Shown: positions 1 to 8,234 of the stretch, piece after piece
Layout: every line of letters begins with the position of its first letter
Position numbering within the stretch: the stretch's first letter is position 1
Source of the DNA: Actinomycetota bacterium
GTDB taxonomy: Bacteria > Actinomycetota > Humimicrobiia > Hakubellales > JAMDDV01
Assembly (NCBI GenBank): GCA_023488455.1
Contig: JAMDDV010000038.1
Coordinates: forward strand, 21,251-85,250
Reading direction: 5' to 3'
DNA: 64,000 nucleotides
Translations under genes and position numbers: made by a program
The notes under the pieces: generated by a model
What the model was told of the DNA's origin: nothing
The model's database searches: none
Seen by the model: the letters and a program-made list of their open reading frames with translations, nothing else

Positions 1-1
1 A

Positions 2-580
2 GGTGTTCTAACCCAAATGCTATTTCAAAAGGCTACTAATAGGAAGACATCCGCGATACAGGGCGATATCAAGTATATAGGAGATGATTACTTCATGCTT
101 TCAAATTGCGGTTCATCAACTATATATTGGGCAAGTTTTTCAATGGATCCCAGGAAAACTCTTCCTGAAGTTACGATCTGCGGGAACTGTCACGGATTTG
201 GCGGAGGTGCAGTTGGTTTTTGTGGGAAGGAAGGTTCTGTTACCATAGGCAGATTGGTCAGGATAAACGGTCAGTATTACATGCATTTGGGGAAGGGCAG
301 GTCGCTCGAGGTAACTGGTAAGCTAAAAGAGAGGGTATTTTCAACGTATATTGGTTCACAGTGGCCGCAGGTTGCAGTCTCGATGGGGGTTAAAGCACAG
401 AAACTGATCAGGACAATGGGCTCAAACCATCCATGTGCAATAGATGGTGATTATATAGAGGAGATTAAATACACATGCAGGGAACTTGGCGTCCCAATTG
501 TAAGGATAGATTCAGATGAATCGTTAGACTATTACTATGAGAATGTGCTTGGAGCTCCAGTTGAGAGGGGCTGGAAATAG
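2..580 (+). CDS. L-fucose isomerase-like protein, C-terminal part (5' end outside window)
   Basis: The reading frame is open from the first bases of the window, so the visible 190 or so residues are only the C-terminal part; the ATG at 17 is probably internal. The segment resembles the C-terminal domain of the L-fucose/L-arabinose isomerase family: a Gly-rich TICGNCHGFGGGAVGFCG stretch, a MHLGKGRSLEV strand, and a late SNHPCAIDGDY segment like the substrate-site His region of fucose isomerases. These enzymes interconvert an aldose and a ketose with a divalent metal in the cytoplasm. It overlaps the next gene by one base (TAGTG) and is followed by a mutarotase gene, which fits a deoxysugar catabolic operon. 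The exact sugar cannot be read from this fragment. Confidence 0.7.
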   Translation, partial: GVLTQMLFQKATNRKTSAIQGDIKYIGDDYFMLSNCGSSTIYWASFSMDPRKTLPEVTICGNCHGFGGGAVGFCGKEGSVTIGRLVRINGQYYMHLGKGRSLEVTGKLKERVFSTYIGSQWPQVAVSMGVKAQKLIRTMGSNHPCAIDGDYIEEIKYTCRELGVPIVRIDSDESLDYYYENVLGAPVERGWK

Positions 581-1791
581 TGTCCATCAAGAATCAGAAA
601 TTGATATCGCTGCTCGGTGAAGCAGCTAGGATGCTTGAGAGTGCGGAAAACAGGCACAGGTTATCTCTATGGAAAAGACAGCCAACGTGGGAAATTGTAA
701 TTCCTATGAAATGGATATATATGCCGCTGTCGTTCAAAGAACTGGGTGACTCGGTTCCAATAGTCGCAAGCGGTATTCAGCTGCCGCCGGCTTGTCGACT
801 TGCAGGCAGAACAGTTACTGATTTCTATGAGAATCCAGAAGCGTTTTTGGAAATAGTCCTCAACCGTGAGATCTATAGATTAAAAAATTTAAATGATGAT
901 GTGCCTTTCAGATCTACGATCCCGCTGCACATTAGCGTGAGCTGGGAATGCGCAATACTCGGCATGAAACACGTAGTACCCCCAGATCTGGAGCCGTGGA
1001 TTGAAACAGATCCATTAATAAAAGACTGGAATGATTTATCCATTTTTGATAGTTTGAATTTTAGAACATCTGGAGATATGCCGCGAATAGTAAAGTTTTA
1101 TGAATATGCTGTTGAGTTAGTAGACGGCACCCCATTTACTATTGGTTTTCCAGAATTCCTACAGGGTCCACTGACACTGCTATTTCACCTGCGGGGATTC
1201 AGTGAAGTTCTTTTGGACACTATCGATAACCCCGATTTCTTGCATGCAATGCTTAAAAAAGTTACAGATTTTCGCATCTGGTGGGAGAAGGAGCGTGCAA
1301 AATACCTGAACATACCTTTGCAGAAAGCGTTGATAAGAGATGATGAAATAAGCCCACCCAATATGTCGGCTCGAGCTTATGAGCAGTTTGCTTATCCTTA
1401 TGAAAAGCAGATATGCGATACTCACGGGGGAACTATTAGCTACTGGCATTCGTGCGGTGATAATACTACGGTTTTTCCGATCCTGAAAAATATTGGGAGG
1501 ATAGACACTTTGCATCTCAGCGAGTGGACTAATATGGAGGAGGCTTTAAAAATTTTTTATGGAACTGATACCTCCTTCGAAATTATGGTGGAGCAGATTA
1601 GAGAAGTCCAGGATAAGGATGGTGAATACGGAGCTGTCAGGACAAAGGAGATAGCAGCTTTTTGCAATAAATATAATATCTCATCCTGGTATATCGATCT
1701 GGGCTCTATACGCGGGACCAGATCTATTGAAGCTGAGATTGCAAAGGTGAACAGCTGGATTAAAAGTGCCAGGTCTGCACTGCGTAAGTGA
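580..1791 (+). CDS. URO-D/MtaA-CmuA family protein
   Basis: This 403-residue protein starts at a GTG that overlaps the preceding stop codon, so the two are translationally coupled. It belongs to the uroporphyrinogen decarboxylase superfamily, whose MtaA/CmuA branch transfers methyl groups between corrinoid proteins and thiols using zinc. The HSCGD segment in the C-terminal half matches the HxCG zinc motif of that branch. The N-terminus is diverged and long. It sits between an isomerase and a mutarotase, so a role in sugar or methylated-sugar metabolism is more likely than haem synthesis; no other haem gene is near. The substrate is unknown. One of five such proteins in the window. Confidence 0.75.
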   Translation: MSIKNQKLISLLGEAARMLESAENRHRLSLWKRQPTWEIVIPMKWIYMPLSFKELGDSVPIVASGIQLPPACRLAGRTVTDFYENPEAFLEIVLNREIYRLKNLNDDVPFRSTIPLHISVSWECAILGMKHVVPPDLEPWIETDPLIKDWNDLSIFDSLNFRTSGDMPRIVKFYEYAVELVDGTPFTIGFPEFLQGPLTLLFHLRGFSEVLLDTIDNPDFLHAMLKKVTDFRIWWEKERAKYLNIPLQKALIRDDEISPPNMSARAYEQFAYPYEKQICDTHGGTISYWHSCGDNTTVFPILKNIGRIDTLHLSEWTNMEEALKIFYGTDTSFEIMVEQIREVQDKDGEYGAVRTKEIAAFCNKYNISSWYIDLGSIRGTRSIEAEIAKVNSWIKSARSALRK

Positions 1792-1821
1792 ACGGATTTA
1801 TTGTTTTTGAAGGGGGTAGTT

Positions 1822-2157
1822 ATGGAAGAAATTGTTTTTGTGCAAAGAGTAAAAAAAGAAAGACTTGATGAGTATCTTGAGTATCATAGAAATGTCTGGC
1901 CGGAATTGCTCAAAGTAATGAAAAACGCAGGCATTGAGAATATGCTACTTTGGCTATACGGTGACCTTGTCATTGTATACGTTATTGCTAAAAATTTTGA
2001 TCGAAATATGGCCGAAACTGCAAAAGCAGAAGTTTTCCAGAAATGGCAAGAAACCATGAAACCTCTCCTGTCTGAGATACAGGATTATTCTGAAGAAGGT
2101 AAGATAAAAAGGTTAGAGAAGATTTTTGATCTTAACGAGCAGTTAAGAAATATATAG
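1822..2157 (+). CDS. L-rhamnose mutarotase family protein (DUF718/RhaM-like)
   Basis: Start chosen at the ATG at 1822 behind a GAAGGGGGT ribosome site; an upstream in-frame TTG at 1801 lacks one. The 111-residue product has the compact RhaM fold signature: an N-terminal strand EIVFVQRVK, then YLEYHRNVWPELLKVMK containing the conserved His-Arg and Trp-Pro, and a central LWLYGDLVIVYV strand pair. Family members speed up anomer conversion of L-rhamnose or related sugars in the cytoplasm. As the last gene after the isomerase-like and URO-D genes it supports a deoxysugar pathway. Another 6-deoxy sugar is equally possible. Confidence 0.8.
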   Translation: MEEIVFVQRVKKERLDEYLEYHRNVWPELLKVMKNAGIENMLLWLYGDLVIVYVIAKNFDRNMAETAKAEVFQKWQETMKPLLSEIQDYSEEGKIKRLEKIFDLNEQLRNI

Positions 2158-2198
2158 ATATTGAATATTTTTTTCCTGCTATTCCCATCTGAAAATTA

Positions 2199-2954
2199 TT
2201 AACTAAGTTTAGACAATAGATAAGCAGAAAGAAATCCAATTACTGTGACAAGCCCAGCAAAATCATGTGCTTGTTCAAAAGCTTCAGGCATCATTGTATC
2301 TACCAGCATTGCCAAAATACCTCCTGCAGCTACTGCTGTTGTTGCTGCGATTACTCCGGGAGAAAAATACCTGAAAGTTGTATATCCCATCAGCGAAGCA
2401 ATACCAGATATTATTGCAATACTGCCCCAGATACCAAAGATATATGCTTTTGATCTTCCAGCTTTTTTCATACCTGCTGTGCTGGAAAGACTCTCAGGAA
2501 TATTTGACATGAAAATCGCTATTACTACCACGATACTAACCCCTCCGCCCTGTAGCAAGCTTAAACCTATCACTATTGATTCAGGAATACCATCTAATAT
2601 TGCACCAATAGCAATAGATAAACCGCTGCCACTAAATTTCTCCTCTGAGGGATGTAGGTCGCCAGATCGTTTTCTGTGCTTTGCTCCGAAGCGTGCCAGT
2701 AACAAATTTATTACAGTATAAACAACAGCTCCGCTTATAAAACCGATTGCCATTGAGCTAAATCCGCCGCGCTGATAGGCTTTCTCAAGCAACTCAAAAG
2801 ATAGTGCAGAGATAAACACTCCACTTCCAAATGCAGTGATTAATGCAATCAGTCTTTGGGGAACATGTGCTATATAAGCTATGGCAGAACCTATTATGAG
2901 AGCAGCGCCTGCTAAAAGACCCCATAAACTTGCCTCTAACCAAGTTGGAATCAT
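2199..2954 (-). CDS. ZIP family metal transporter
   Basis: An integral membrane protein of 251 residues with about eight hydrophobic segments. Helix IV carries AILDGIPESIVIG and helix V carries FMSNIPESL, the paired polar motifs that form the metal site in ZIP (zinc/iron permease) proteins. A short basic, charged loop (about residues 92-108) corresponds to the variable ZIP cytoplasmic loop but lacks a His-rich run. ZIP proteins import zinc, iron or manganese. It is convergent with the mutarotase gene and divergent from the lipoprotein gene at 3163, so it is probably monocistronic. The metal cannot be told from sequence. Confidence 0.85.
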   Translation of the reverse strand: MIPTWLEASLWGLLAGAALIIGSAIAYIAHVPQRLIALITAFGSGVFISALSFELLEKAYQRGGFSSMAIGFISGAVVYTVINLLLARFGAKHRKRSGDLHPSEEKFSGSGLSIAIGAILDGIPESIVIGLSLLQGGGVSIVVVIAIFMSNIPESLSSTAGMKKAGRSKAYIFGIWGSIAIISGIASLMGYTTFRYFSPGVIAATTAVAAGGILAMLVDTMMPEAFEQAHDFAGLVTVIGFLSAYLLSKLS

Positions 2955-3162
2955 ATATTCTTTAAACCCTCCTGTTTATTTATAGCTAAAATAATATATT
3001 ACAAACGCAATCTTTTATATTTCCATCTTCACATTCTAATCTTACAACTATGTGGCAGGCATTTGCGGTTTAACAATTTTTATAATTTCACTTTTTATTG
3101 CATTAATTATTTTATAAAGTAATTTTATTAACATGATATAAAATATACTAAAAAGGAGCAAA

Positions 3163-3705
3163 ATGGGACAGTATAAGAAAATATCCTTCCTCGTATTAAT
3201 GCTAAGTCTTATTCTAGTTTTTGTGACTTCCTGCTCATCCTTTATAATGGGGTCCGGTAAAGTTATCACTGAAGAAAGGAAAGTTTCAGGTTTTGACAGT
3301 ATTTCAGTTGGTTCAAGTATTAATTTAATTATTGAACAGACCGGAACTGAATCATTGAAGCTAGAAGCCGAAGATAACATCATTCCTTTGATAAAAACGG
3401 ATGTAAGCGATAATCAATTAAATATTGGATTGGATTCTGTTAGTTTAGGGATAGTCAGGCCAATTAAATGTTATGTAACAGTGAAAGACCTGAGGGGTTT
3501 GAAAATATCCAGCAGCTCAAGTGCAGTTTCTAAAAAATTAACAACTGATAAGCTTGATATTGATGTAAGCAGTTCTGCCACAATTAATGTTAGTAACCTG
3601 CTTATAGCAAATGTAAGCAGCAGTGCTCGGGTTAACTATATTGGTAAACCAGAAATTCAACAGCATATATCCTCAGGTGGAAGTCTTAACAACATAAATC
3701 AATAA
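3163..3705 (+). CDS. DUF2807 (head GIN domain) lipoprotein
   Basis: The ATG at 3163 follows an AAAAGGAGC ribosome site. The protein opens with a hydrophobic signal segment ending in TSCSS, a lipobox-like site, so it is likely a secreted lipoprotein. The mature part has the GSGKVITEERKVSGFDSISV opening and repeated beta-strands with SSSSS/VSSSA runs typical of the DUF2807 putative auto-transporter adhesin (head GIN) beta-helix. At 180 residues it is slightly shorter than many members. Function is unknown; family members are cell-surface proteins. Two small membrane-protein genes follow closely and may be cotranscribed. Confidence 0.75.
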   Translation: MGQYKKISFLVLMLSLILVFVTSCSSFIMGSGKVITEERKVSGFDSISVGSSINLIIEQTGTESLKLEAEDNIIPLIKTDVSDNQLNIGLDSVSLGIVRPIKCYVTVKDLRGLKISSSSSAVSKKLTTDKLDIDVSSSATINVSNLLIANVSSSARVNYIGKPEIQQHISSGGSLNNINQ

Positions 3706-3717
3706 CTGTTCAAAATT

Positions 3718-3921
3718 ATGGAACAATTTCTAGCACAAAATTCATGGATAATCTGGGTAATCATTTTGGCAATCTTTTGGTCTTTATCCTGGAAGGGAGT
3801 TGCCCTTTGGAAGGCCGCTCGACTTAATGATAAATGGTGGTTTATAGCACTTTTAGTGGTTAATACTTTGGCACTACTTGAGATTCTTTATATTTTCGTA
3901 TTTAGCAAAAGAAAAACTTGA
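3718..3921 (+). CDS. Small membrane protein, DUF5652-like
   Basis: A 67-residue protein with two hydrophobic helices separated by a charged loop. The pattern SLSWKGVALWKAARLNDKWW, then a second helix ending in LLEILYIF, matches the DUF5652 family, whose members are tiny membrane proteins of unknown function. It starts only 12 bases after the lipoprotein gene and has no strong ribosome site, so it is likely translated from the same message. Confidence 0.65.
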   Translation: MEQFLAQNSWIIWVIILAIFWSLSWKGVALWKAARLNDKWWFIALLVVNTLALLEILYIFVFSKRKT

Positions 3922-3954
3922 AATTGCCCCTTTATAAAGGCAGGTGAATAAAAG

Positions 3955-4452
3955 ATGCAACCCTCAAGAGATATTGAAAATAAAAGAAATACTCTGAATA
4001 CAGCGCTTATCTCTGTACTTTGGGCATCAGTTGCCATATTTATTTTGTTTATATTAAGCACTATGATTCTTCCACTAATATTAAGCACTTTGTCTATTCC
4101 ACCAACGATACCCGTAATTAATTTCTTTCCTATTTTAGGAGGTATTTTTTTCCTTCTAGGTATTGCAATTATTGTTTTAACAATAAAAGCAAAGCTAAAA
4201 GGTCTAATTAAGAAATTCTTACTACTTGCTGGTGCTTCTATTACAGGAATTCTTGTTTTTGCATTATTGCACAATTTGGTCTATGGATTATTTATTTACT
4301 TCTTTGGAGCTAACTTCTGGGATAGAATTGGAGGAGATGAGCCCTTCTTTTTCATTTTGGCAACAATTGTATGTCCAATAGGTTTTTTAGTTGGTGCAAT
4401 AGGTAGTATAGTGCTGCTTTCAAAGAGAAAACGGCTTATCAGAGGAAATTAA
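3955..4452 (+). CDS. Membrane protein of unknown function (four predicted helices)
   Basis: A 165-residue very hydrophobic protein preceded by a weak AGGTG ribosome site. About four membrane-spanning stretches are visible, starting near residues 18, 58, 88 and 135, with a basic C-terminus (SKRKRLIRGN). I recognise no family signature. It lies 33 bases after the DUF5652-like gene in the same direction, so it probably belongs to that small envelope-protein transcript. Confidence 0.6.
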   Translation: MQPSRDIENKRNTLNTALISVLWASVAIFILFILSTMILPLILSTLSIPPTIPVINFFPILGGIFFLLGIAIIVLTIKAKLKGLIKKFLLLAGASITGILVFALLHNLVYGLFIYFFGANFWDRIGGDEPFFFILATIVCPIGFLVGAIGSIVLLSKRKRLIRGN

Positions 4453-4509
4453 TAATTTTTGCATTAGGTAGTATACAGAGAGTTAGAGAAGTTAAATAAT
4501 TTGGTTTGG

Positions 4510-4550
4510 TTGACAGGGAATATTTTCTATGATAAGTTACACGTGTAACT
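4510..4550 (+). promoter_or_regulatory. Candidate promoter with 16-bp palindromic operator
   Basis: A perfect -35 hexamer TTGACA (4510-4515) lies just upstream of a perfect 16-bp palindrome, AGTTACACGTGTAACT (4535-4550). Its central CG and GTTA/TAAC arms are like LacI-family operators. Any -10 element would overlap the left arm (for example ATAAGT at 4532), so a bound repressor would block transcription. The LacI-type gene at 11633 in the downstream operon is the natural candidate regulator. The pairing is inferred. Confidence 0.5.
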
Positions 4551-4590
4551 CTATTTAAAGAAAAGTTCATAACCAGTGTGAATATTAATA

Positions 4591-4618
4591 ATCTATTATG
4601 ATTAGTGATCTATTATGA
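4591..4618 (+). repeat. Direct repeat ATCTATTATGA (two copies)
   Basis: ATCTATTATGA occurs at 4591-4601 and again at 4608-4618, 17 bases apart. The second copy contains the annotated start codon of the cupin-transketolase gene. No clear Shine-Dalgarno sequence precedes that ATG, so the repeat may matter for initiation or may be a chance duplication. Confidence 0.4.
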
Positions 4619-5883
4619 GTGTTTTTGACGATCACGGAAAATCATTAATTTTTGCAAAAATGGTCAGCGAGAGGATTCATTTAGGCTCACCTGGCAGGAC
4701 GAATTATATAATTCTGGATCCCCGTAAATCGGATGTGAGAAGGATGTCTCTTGGGGTAACCGAGCTAGAACCTTCAGGTGAAATATCGTTTCATACCCAT
4801 GATAATGAGGAAGAGGTTCTCTATTGTTATGACGGGTATGGCGAAATAGTGATAGGAAATCGATCCTACGAATTTAAAGAAGGTGTCGCTGCTTTTATCC
4901 CTCAGGGTGTTATTCATGGTTTTAGAAATTTAAGTTCAAAAAAACTTTCATGGGTTTGGGTATTTTCTCCTCCTGGATATGAAGACGTGATACGTGGAAA
5001 AGCAAGAAAAGAGGGAGAAAAAAATATTCCCAGGAAAAGGGACAGAGTAGATTTAGAGGAAAAAGCAAAGTTAGAAAAGTTGGGTAAAAAGGCAAAGGAG
5101 ATTCGCCGGGGTGTGATTAAGCTTTTTGGGAAAGCATGTGGGGGTCATTTCGGGGGATCTTTATCAGCCGTAGAAATAATAACCACCCTTTACTATGGGA
5201 TTCTTAGAATCAAACCAGAAGATCCAGCATGGCAAGATAGAGATAGGTTTGTTCTAAGCAAAGGTCATGCAAGCCCAACACTCTATATGGCTTTAGCTGA
5301 TAGAGGGTATTTCCCATGTGAAGTTCTGAATGGCTTTGAGGAACTCAATAATCCGCTTACGATGCATCCCAACATGAAAAAATGCAGGGGGATAGATATC
5401 AGTACCGGTTCCATGGGGCACGGTCTTTCAATCGCTGCAGGAATGGCTCTTGCGGGGAAAATGGATAAGAAGGATTACCGGGTTTTTGTACTGTTGGGAG
5501 ATGGTGAGCTGCAGGAAGGTTCAGTTTGGGAGGCAGCCATGTTTGCTTCGCATAATAAATTGGATAACCTGATCGCAGTTGTTGATCGAAATCGACTGAG
5601 TGTCGATGGTTTTGTTGAGAACATCGTTAGCATTGAGCCCCTTGCAGAGAGGTGGAGGAGCTTTGGTTGGTCAGTTCGTGAGGCTGACGGCCACAGCGTT
5701 TCACAGCTCTATGCTATGCTGACAGATATCCCTTTTATGTCTAATAAACCAGGTCTTCTCATTGCTCATACAGTTAAAGGTAAAGGCATTCCTTTTATGG
5801 AAAACAGGAGGGAGTATCACAGAGCTGATATAACACCAGAACAGTTAAGCACCGCTCTTGCAGCAATTGAAAGTGAGGAATAG
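4615..5883 (+). CDS. Cupin domain fused to transketolase N-terminal (thiamine-diphosphate) domain
   Basis: A 422-residue fusion. Residues about 45-120 form a cupin barrel with metal-type ligands H60, H62, E67 and H101 (FHTHDNEEEVLYC, IPQGVIHGF). Residues about 150-420 are a split-type transketolase N-subunit: GGHFGGSLSAVE, SKGHASPTLYMAL, TGSMGHGLS, and the thiamine-diphosphate/Mg motif GDGELQEG...VVDRN (295-326). It should pair with the C-subunit encoded 17 bases downstream to move two-carbon ketol units between sugar phosphates. Ordinary split subunits are about 270-290 residues, so the cupin is an added N-terminal module, perhaps a ligand sensor or sugar isomerase. The start has no obvious ribosome site and could lie further in. 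Confidence 0.85.
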   Translation: MSVFDDHGKSLIFAKMVSERIHLGSPGRTNYIILDPRKSDVRRMSLGVTELEPSGEISFHTHDNEEEVLYCYDGYGEIVIGNRSYEFKEGVAAFIPQGVIHGFRNLSSKKLSWVWVFSPPGYEDVIRGKARKEGEKNIPRKRDRVDLEEKAKLEKLGKKAKEIRRGVIKLFGKACGGHFGGSLSAVEIITTLYYGILRIKPEDPAWQDRDRFVLSKGHASPTLYMALADRGYFPCEVLNGFEELNNPLTMHPNMKKCRGIDISTGSMGHGLSIAAGMALAGKMDKKDYRVFVLLGDGELQEGSVWEAAMFASHNKLDNLIAVVDRNRLSVDGFVENIVSIEPLAERWRSFGWSVREADGHSVSQLYAMLTDIPFMSNKPGLLIAHTVKGKGIPFMENRREYHRADITPEQLSTALAAIESEE

Positions 5884-5900
5884 CAAGAAAGAGCATAAAT

Positions 5901-6911
5901 ATGGAGGTTAGAGCTTATCACTTAAAGAGAGATGAACAATACAGAGGATTGGATATTCCTAAAAAGCGAACTTTAGAGGGATTAAGAGACGCCTTGTTGG
6001 AGTTAGGGCATGAAAATCCCAATGTTGTCGTTCTCACGGCTGATTTAAAGTATCCAACTCTGGTAGATAAGTTTGCAGAAGAGTTTCCTGACCGTTTTGT
6101 GGATGTTGGTGTTGCAGAACAGAATATGATGGGAATTGCAGCAGGTTTAGCTGCTTGCGGCAAGATATGTTTTGCCACAACCTTCGCTGTTTTTGCAACA
6201 ACAAGAGCTTGTGAGCAGGTGCGGACGGATATTGCTTATCCTGGATTAAACGTGAAGATAGTTGGGACTGCTGGGGGATTCAGCTTTGGTATGGGCGGCG
6301 TGACCCATGCTTCCACTGAGGACGTAGCGATAATGCGCAACCTGCCCAATATGACCGTGTTAGCTCCGGCTGACTATCTTGAGGCGAAGTTGGCGGTAAA
6401 AGCGGCTGCTTTACATGGTGGGCCTGTGTATTTGAGATTGGGCCGTTCCGCTGAACCCATTATAAACAAAGACAGTTATAACTTTGAAATAGGAAAGGCT
6501 GTTAAGTTAAGAGAGGGTAAAGATATAACAATTTTTGCATACGGATCCATGGTCTTTGAGGCACTGCGCAGTGCTGATGAACTTATAAAAGATGGGATTG
6601 AAGCTCGAATAATCAACATCCATACGATAAAGCCGTTGGACACGGAGATGGTGCTGGATTGCGCCCGAATGACAAAAGCGATAATTACAGTAGAGGAACA
6701 TACTTTGATCGGTGGTTTGGGCAGTGCAGTAGCACAAACTTTGTTGGAGCATAGCCACAGGTTAAGGTACAGAATTCCACCCTTTTTATCCATGGGTTTG
6801 GCTGATATTTTTGCGACGGAGGGTAATCCGGATGAACTCAGGGAGCTCTATGGATTGAATGCTAAGGCAATTGCACAAAAGGCAAGAATTCTGCTGGAGG
6901 AAAATCGGTAA
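5901..6911 (+). CDS. Transketolase C-terminal subunit
   Basis: A 336-residue partner for the upstream fusion protein. It has the pyrimidine-binding domain (VVVLTADLKYPT, DVGVAEQNMMGIAAGLAA, with the conserved Glu of the VAEQN motif) and a C-terminal regulatory domain (TVEEHTLIGGLGSAVAQ). The length is slightly greater than typical split C-subunits (about 310) because of some 20 N-terminal residues. Together the two subunits give a full transketolase or a related ketol-transfer enzyme; DXP-synthase-like activity on unusual substrates cannot be excluded. It is the second gene of the 4615-13422 operon. Confidence 0.88.
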   Translation: MEVRAYHLKRDEQYRGLDIPKKRTLEGLRDALLELGHENPNVVVLTADLKYPTLVDKFAEEFPDRFVDVGVAEQNMMGIAAGLAACGKICFATTFAVFATTRACEQVRTDIAYPGLNVKIVGTAGGFSFGMGGVTHASTEDVAIMRNLPNMTVLAPADYLEAKLAVKAAALHGGPVYLRLGRSAEPIINKDSYNFEIGKAVKLREGKDITIFAYGSMVFEALRSADELIKDGIEARIINIHTIKPLDTEMVLDCARMTKAIITVEEHTLIGGLGSAVAQTLLEHSHRLRYRIPPFLSMGLADIFATEGNPDELRELYGLNAKAIAQKARILLEENR

Positions 6912-6978
6912 ATTCAGGATTCGAATATCTAAGGACAGAGTTAGATTTCAGAAAGATGAGAGGTGATATTTAGGAGTA

Positions 6979-8193
6979 ATGACTGGCAAGCAGAGAATGA
7001 TTAAAGCCTTCAGAAATGAAGGGGAGCCAGATCGCATTCCCGTTTCACCGGACACATCCAATGTTTATCCAGCTAAGTACACCGGAAAGCCGTTTTGGGA
7101 TGTCTTTTATTTCAAGAATCCTCCTCTGTGGAGTGCCTATTTAGATCTCGCCAGCAGGTTTGAGTTTGATGTCTGTCTTGAAGCCCCAGGGCTAATCGGG
7201 TTGGAGGCTGATATACCAGGCGGGTCGCTCTCCATCAATACTGATGGCAATGTACCTGCTACCAATAAGATAGCTGATTCAAATGAAGAAAATTTGATTG
7301 TTGAATATATCTACCATACTAAGAAGGGTAATCTCAATAAAACTCTCATCTTTCCTCTACGAAAATCTCCATGGTGCAGCAAGCCCCTGGTAGAAAATCC
7401 CGAGGATGACTTTGAGAAAATCCAGGCTCTTTTAGTTGATCCGTGGTCAAAAGATGCTCGTGAATTTAAGAAAATACATCAAAGGGTTGGAGAAAAGGGC
7501 GTGGTTGGGCCGCGTATTCAGATGCCCACGAGCTGGTGGTTTTTCCTGAGAGGTGACGCTTCTCAAGCAATAATGGATTACTATGATCGACCAGTGATTA
7601 TGGAAAGTATAATGAATGCATATTCTGAATACGCGCTTGAAGAGGTCCATGCCTGCTGTCATCTTTTAGGAGCAGATGAAATTGTATTTGGCGGTGGCAA
7701 TGCTTCTTTAAGCATAATATCCCCTTCAATGTTTAGCAAATTCAATCTTCCTTTTTTAGAAAATGCTACTCAAATCTGTAAACAGCATCATGTTATTTCT
7801 CATCTTCATGTTTGTGGACTTTCGAGGATAATAGTAGAAATGGTGGCTGGTACTGACCTTAATGTTATGGAACCATTAGAAAGGCCGCCTTCTGGCGATA
7901 TAGATCTAGGAGAAATCAAGGAGAAGTATGGCAGGAAATTATGTCTGAAAGGTAATGTTAATACTTTTGAGACCTTAGCACAGAAGGATAAAGATGAAGT
8001 CATCAGAGAATGCCTGAAGTGCATTATTAATGCTGGGGAAGGTGGAGGTTTCGTGCTCTCAAGTGGCGATCAAGTTCCGCTGGAGACTCATGAAGATAAT
8101 TTTATTGCTATGATAAAAGCAGCAAAAATTTATGGTAAGTATCCTCTTAATATATCTGCTTTGTGCAAAGAATTAAAAAATTTGGATAAATAA
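6979..8193 (+). CDS. URO-D/MtaA-CmuA family protein
   Basis: ATG at 6979 follows a TAGGAG ribosome site. The 404-residue product shows the superfamily layout: N-terminal KQRMIKAFRNEGEPDRIPV (the usual RxxxxxxxxxPDRxPV opening), a central PTSWWFFLRGD segment, and SHLHVCGLSR, the HxCG zinc motif. LKGNVNT near the C-terminus corresponds to the conserved GNV/GGI strand of MtaA-like enzymes. It lies between transketolase and alcohol-dehydrogenase genes. Methyltransferase or decarboxylase chemistry is possible; no corrinoid partner is encoded nearby. Confidence 0.78.
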   Translation: MTGKQRMIKAFRNEGEPDRIPVSPDTSNVYPAKYTGKPFWDVFYFKNPPLWSAYLDLASRFEFDVCLEAPGLIGLEADIPGGSLSINTDGNVPATNKIADSNEENLIVEYIYHTKKGNLNKTLIFPLRKSPWCSKPLVENPEDDFEKIQALLVDPWSKDAREFKKIHQRVGEKGVVGPRIQMPTSWWFFLRGDASQAIMDYYDRPVIMESIMNAYSEYALEEVHACCHLLGADEIVFGGGNASLSIISPSMFSKFNLPFLENATQICKQHHVISHLHVCGLSRIIVEMVAGTDLNVMEPLERPPSGDIDLGEIKEKYGRKLCLKGNVNTFETLAQKDKDEVIRECLKCIINAGEGGGFVLSSGDQVPLETHEDNFIAMIKAAKIYGKYPLNISALCKELKNLDK

Positions 8194-8234
8194 GAACATT
8201 GAGGCAGATTAGACACGAATTGGTTAGGTAAGAG

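Noticed and set aside
580..1791. Haem biosynthesis uroporphyrinogen decarboxylase (hemE)
   Set aside because: The protein is diverged, carries the MtaA/CmuA-type HxCG motif, and has no haem genes around it.
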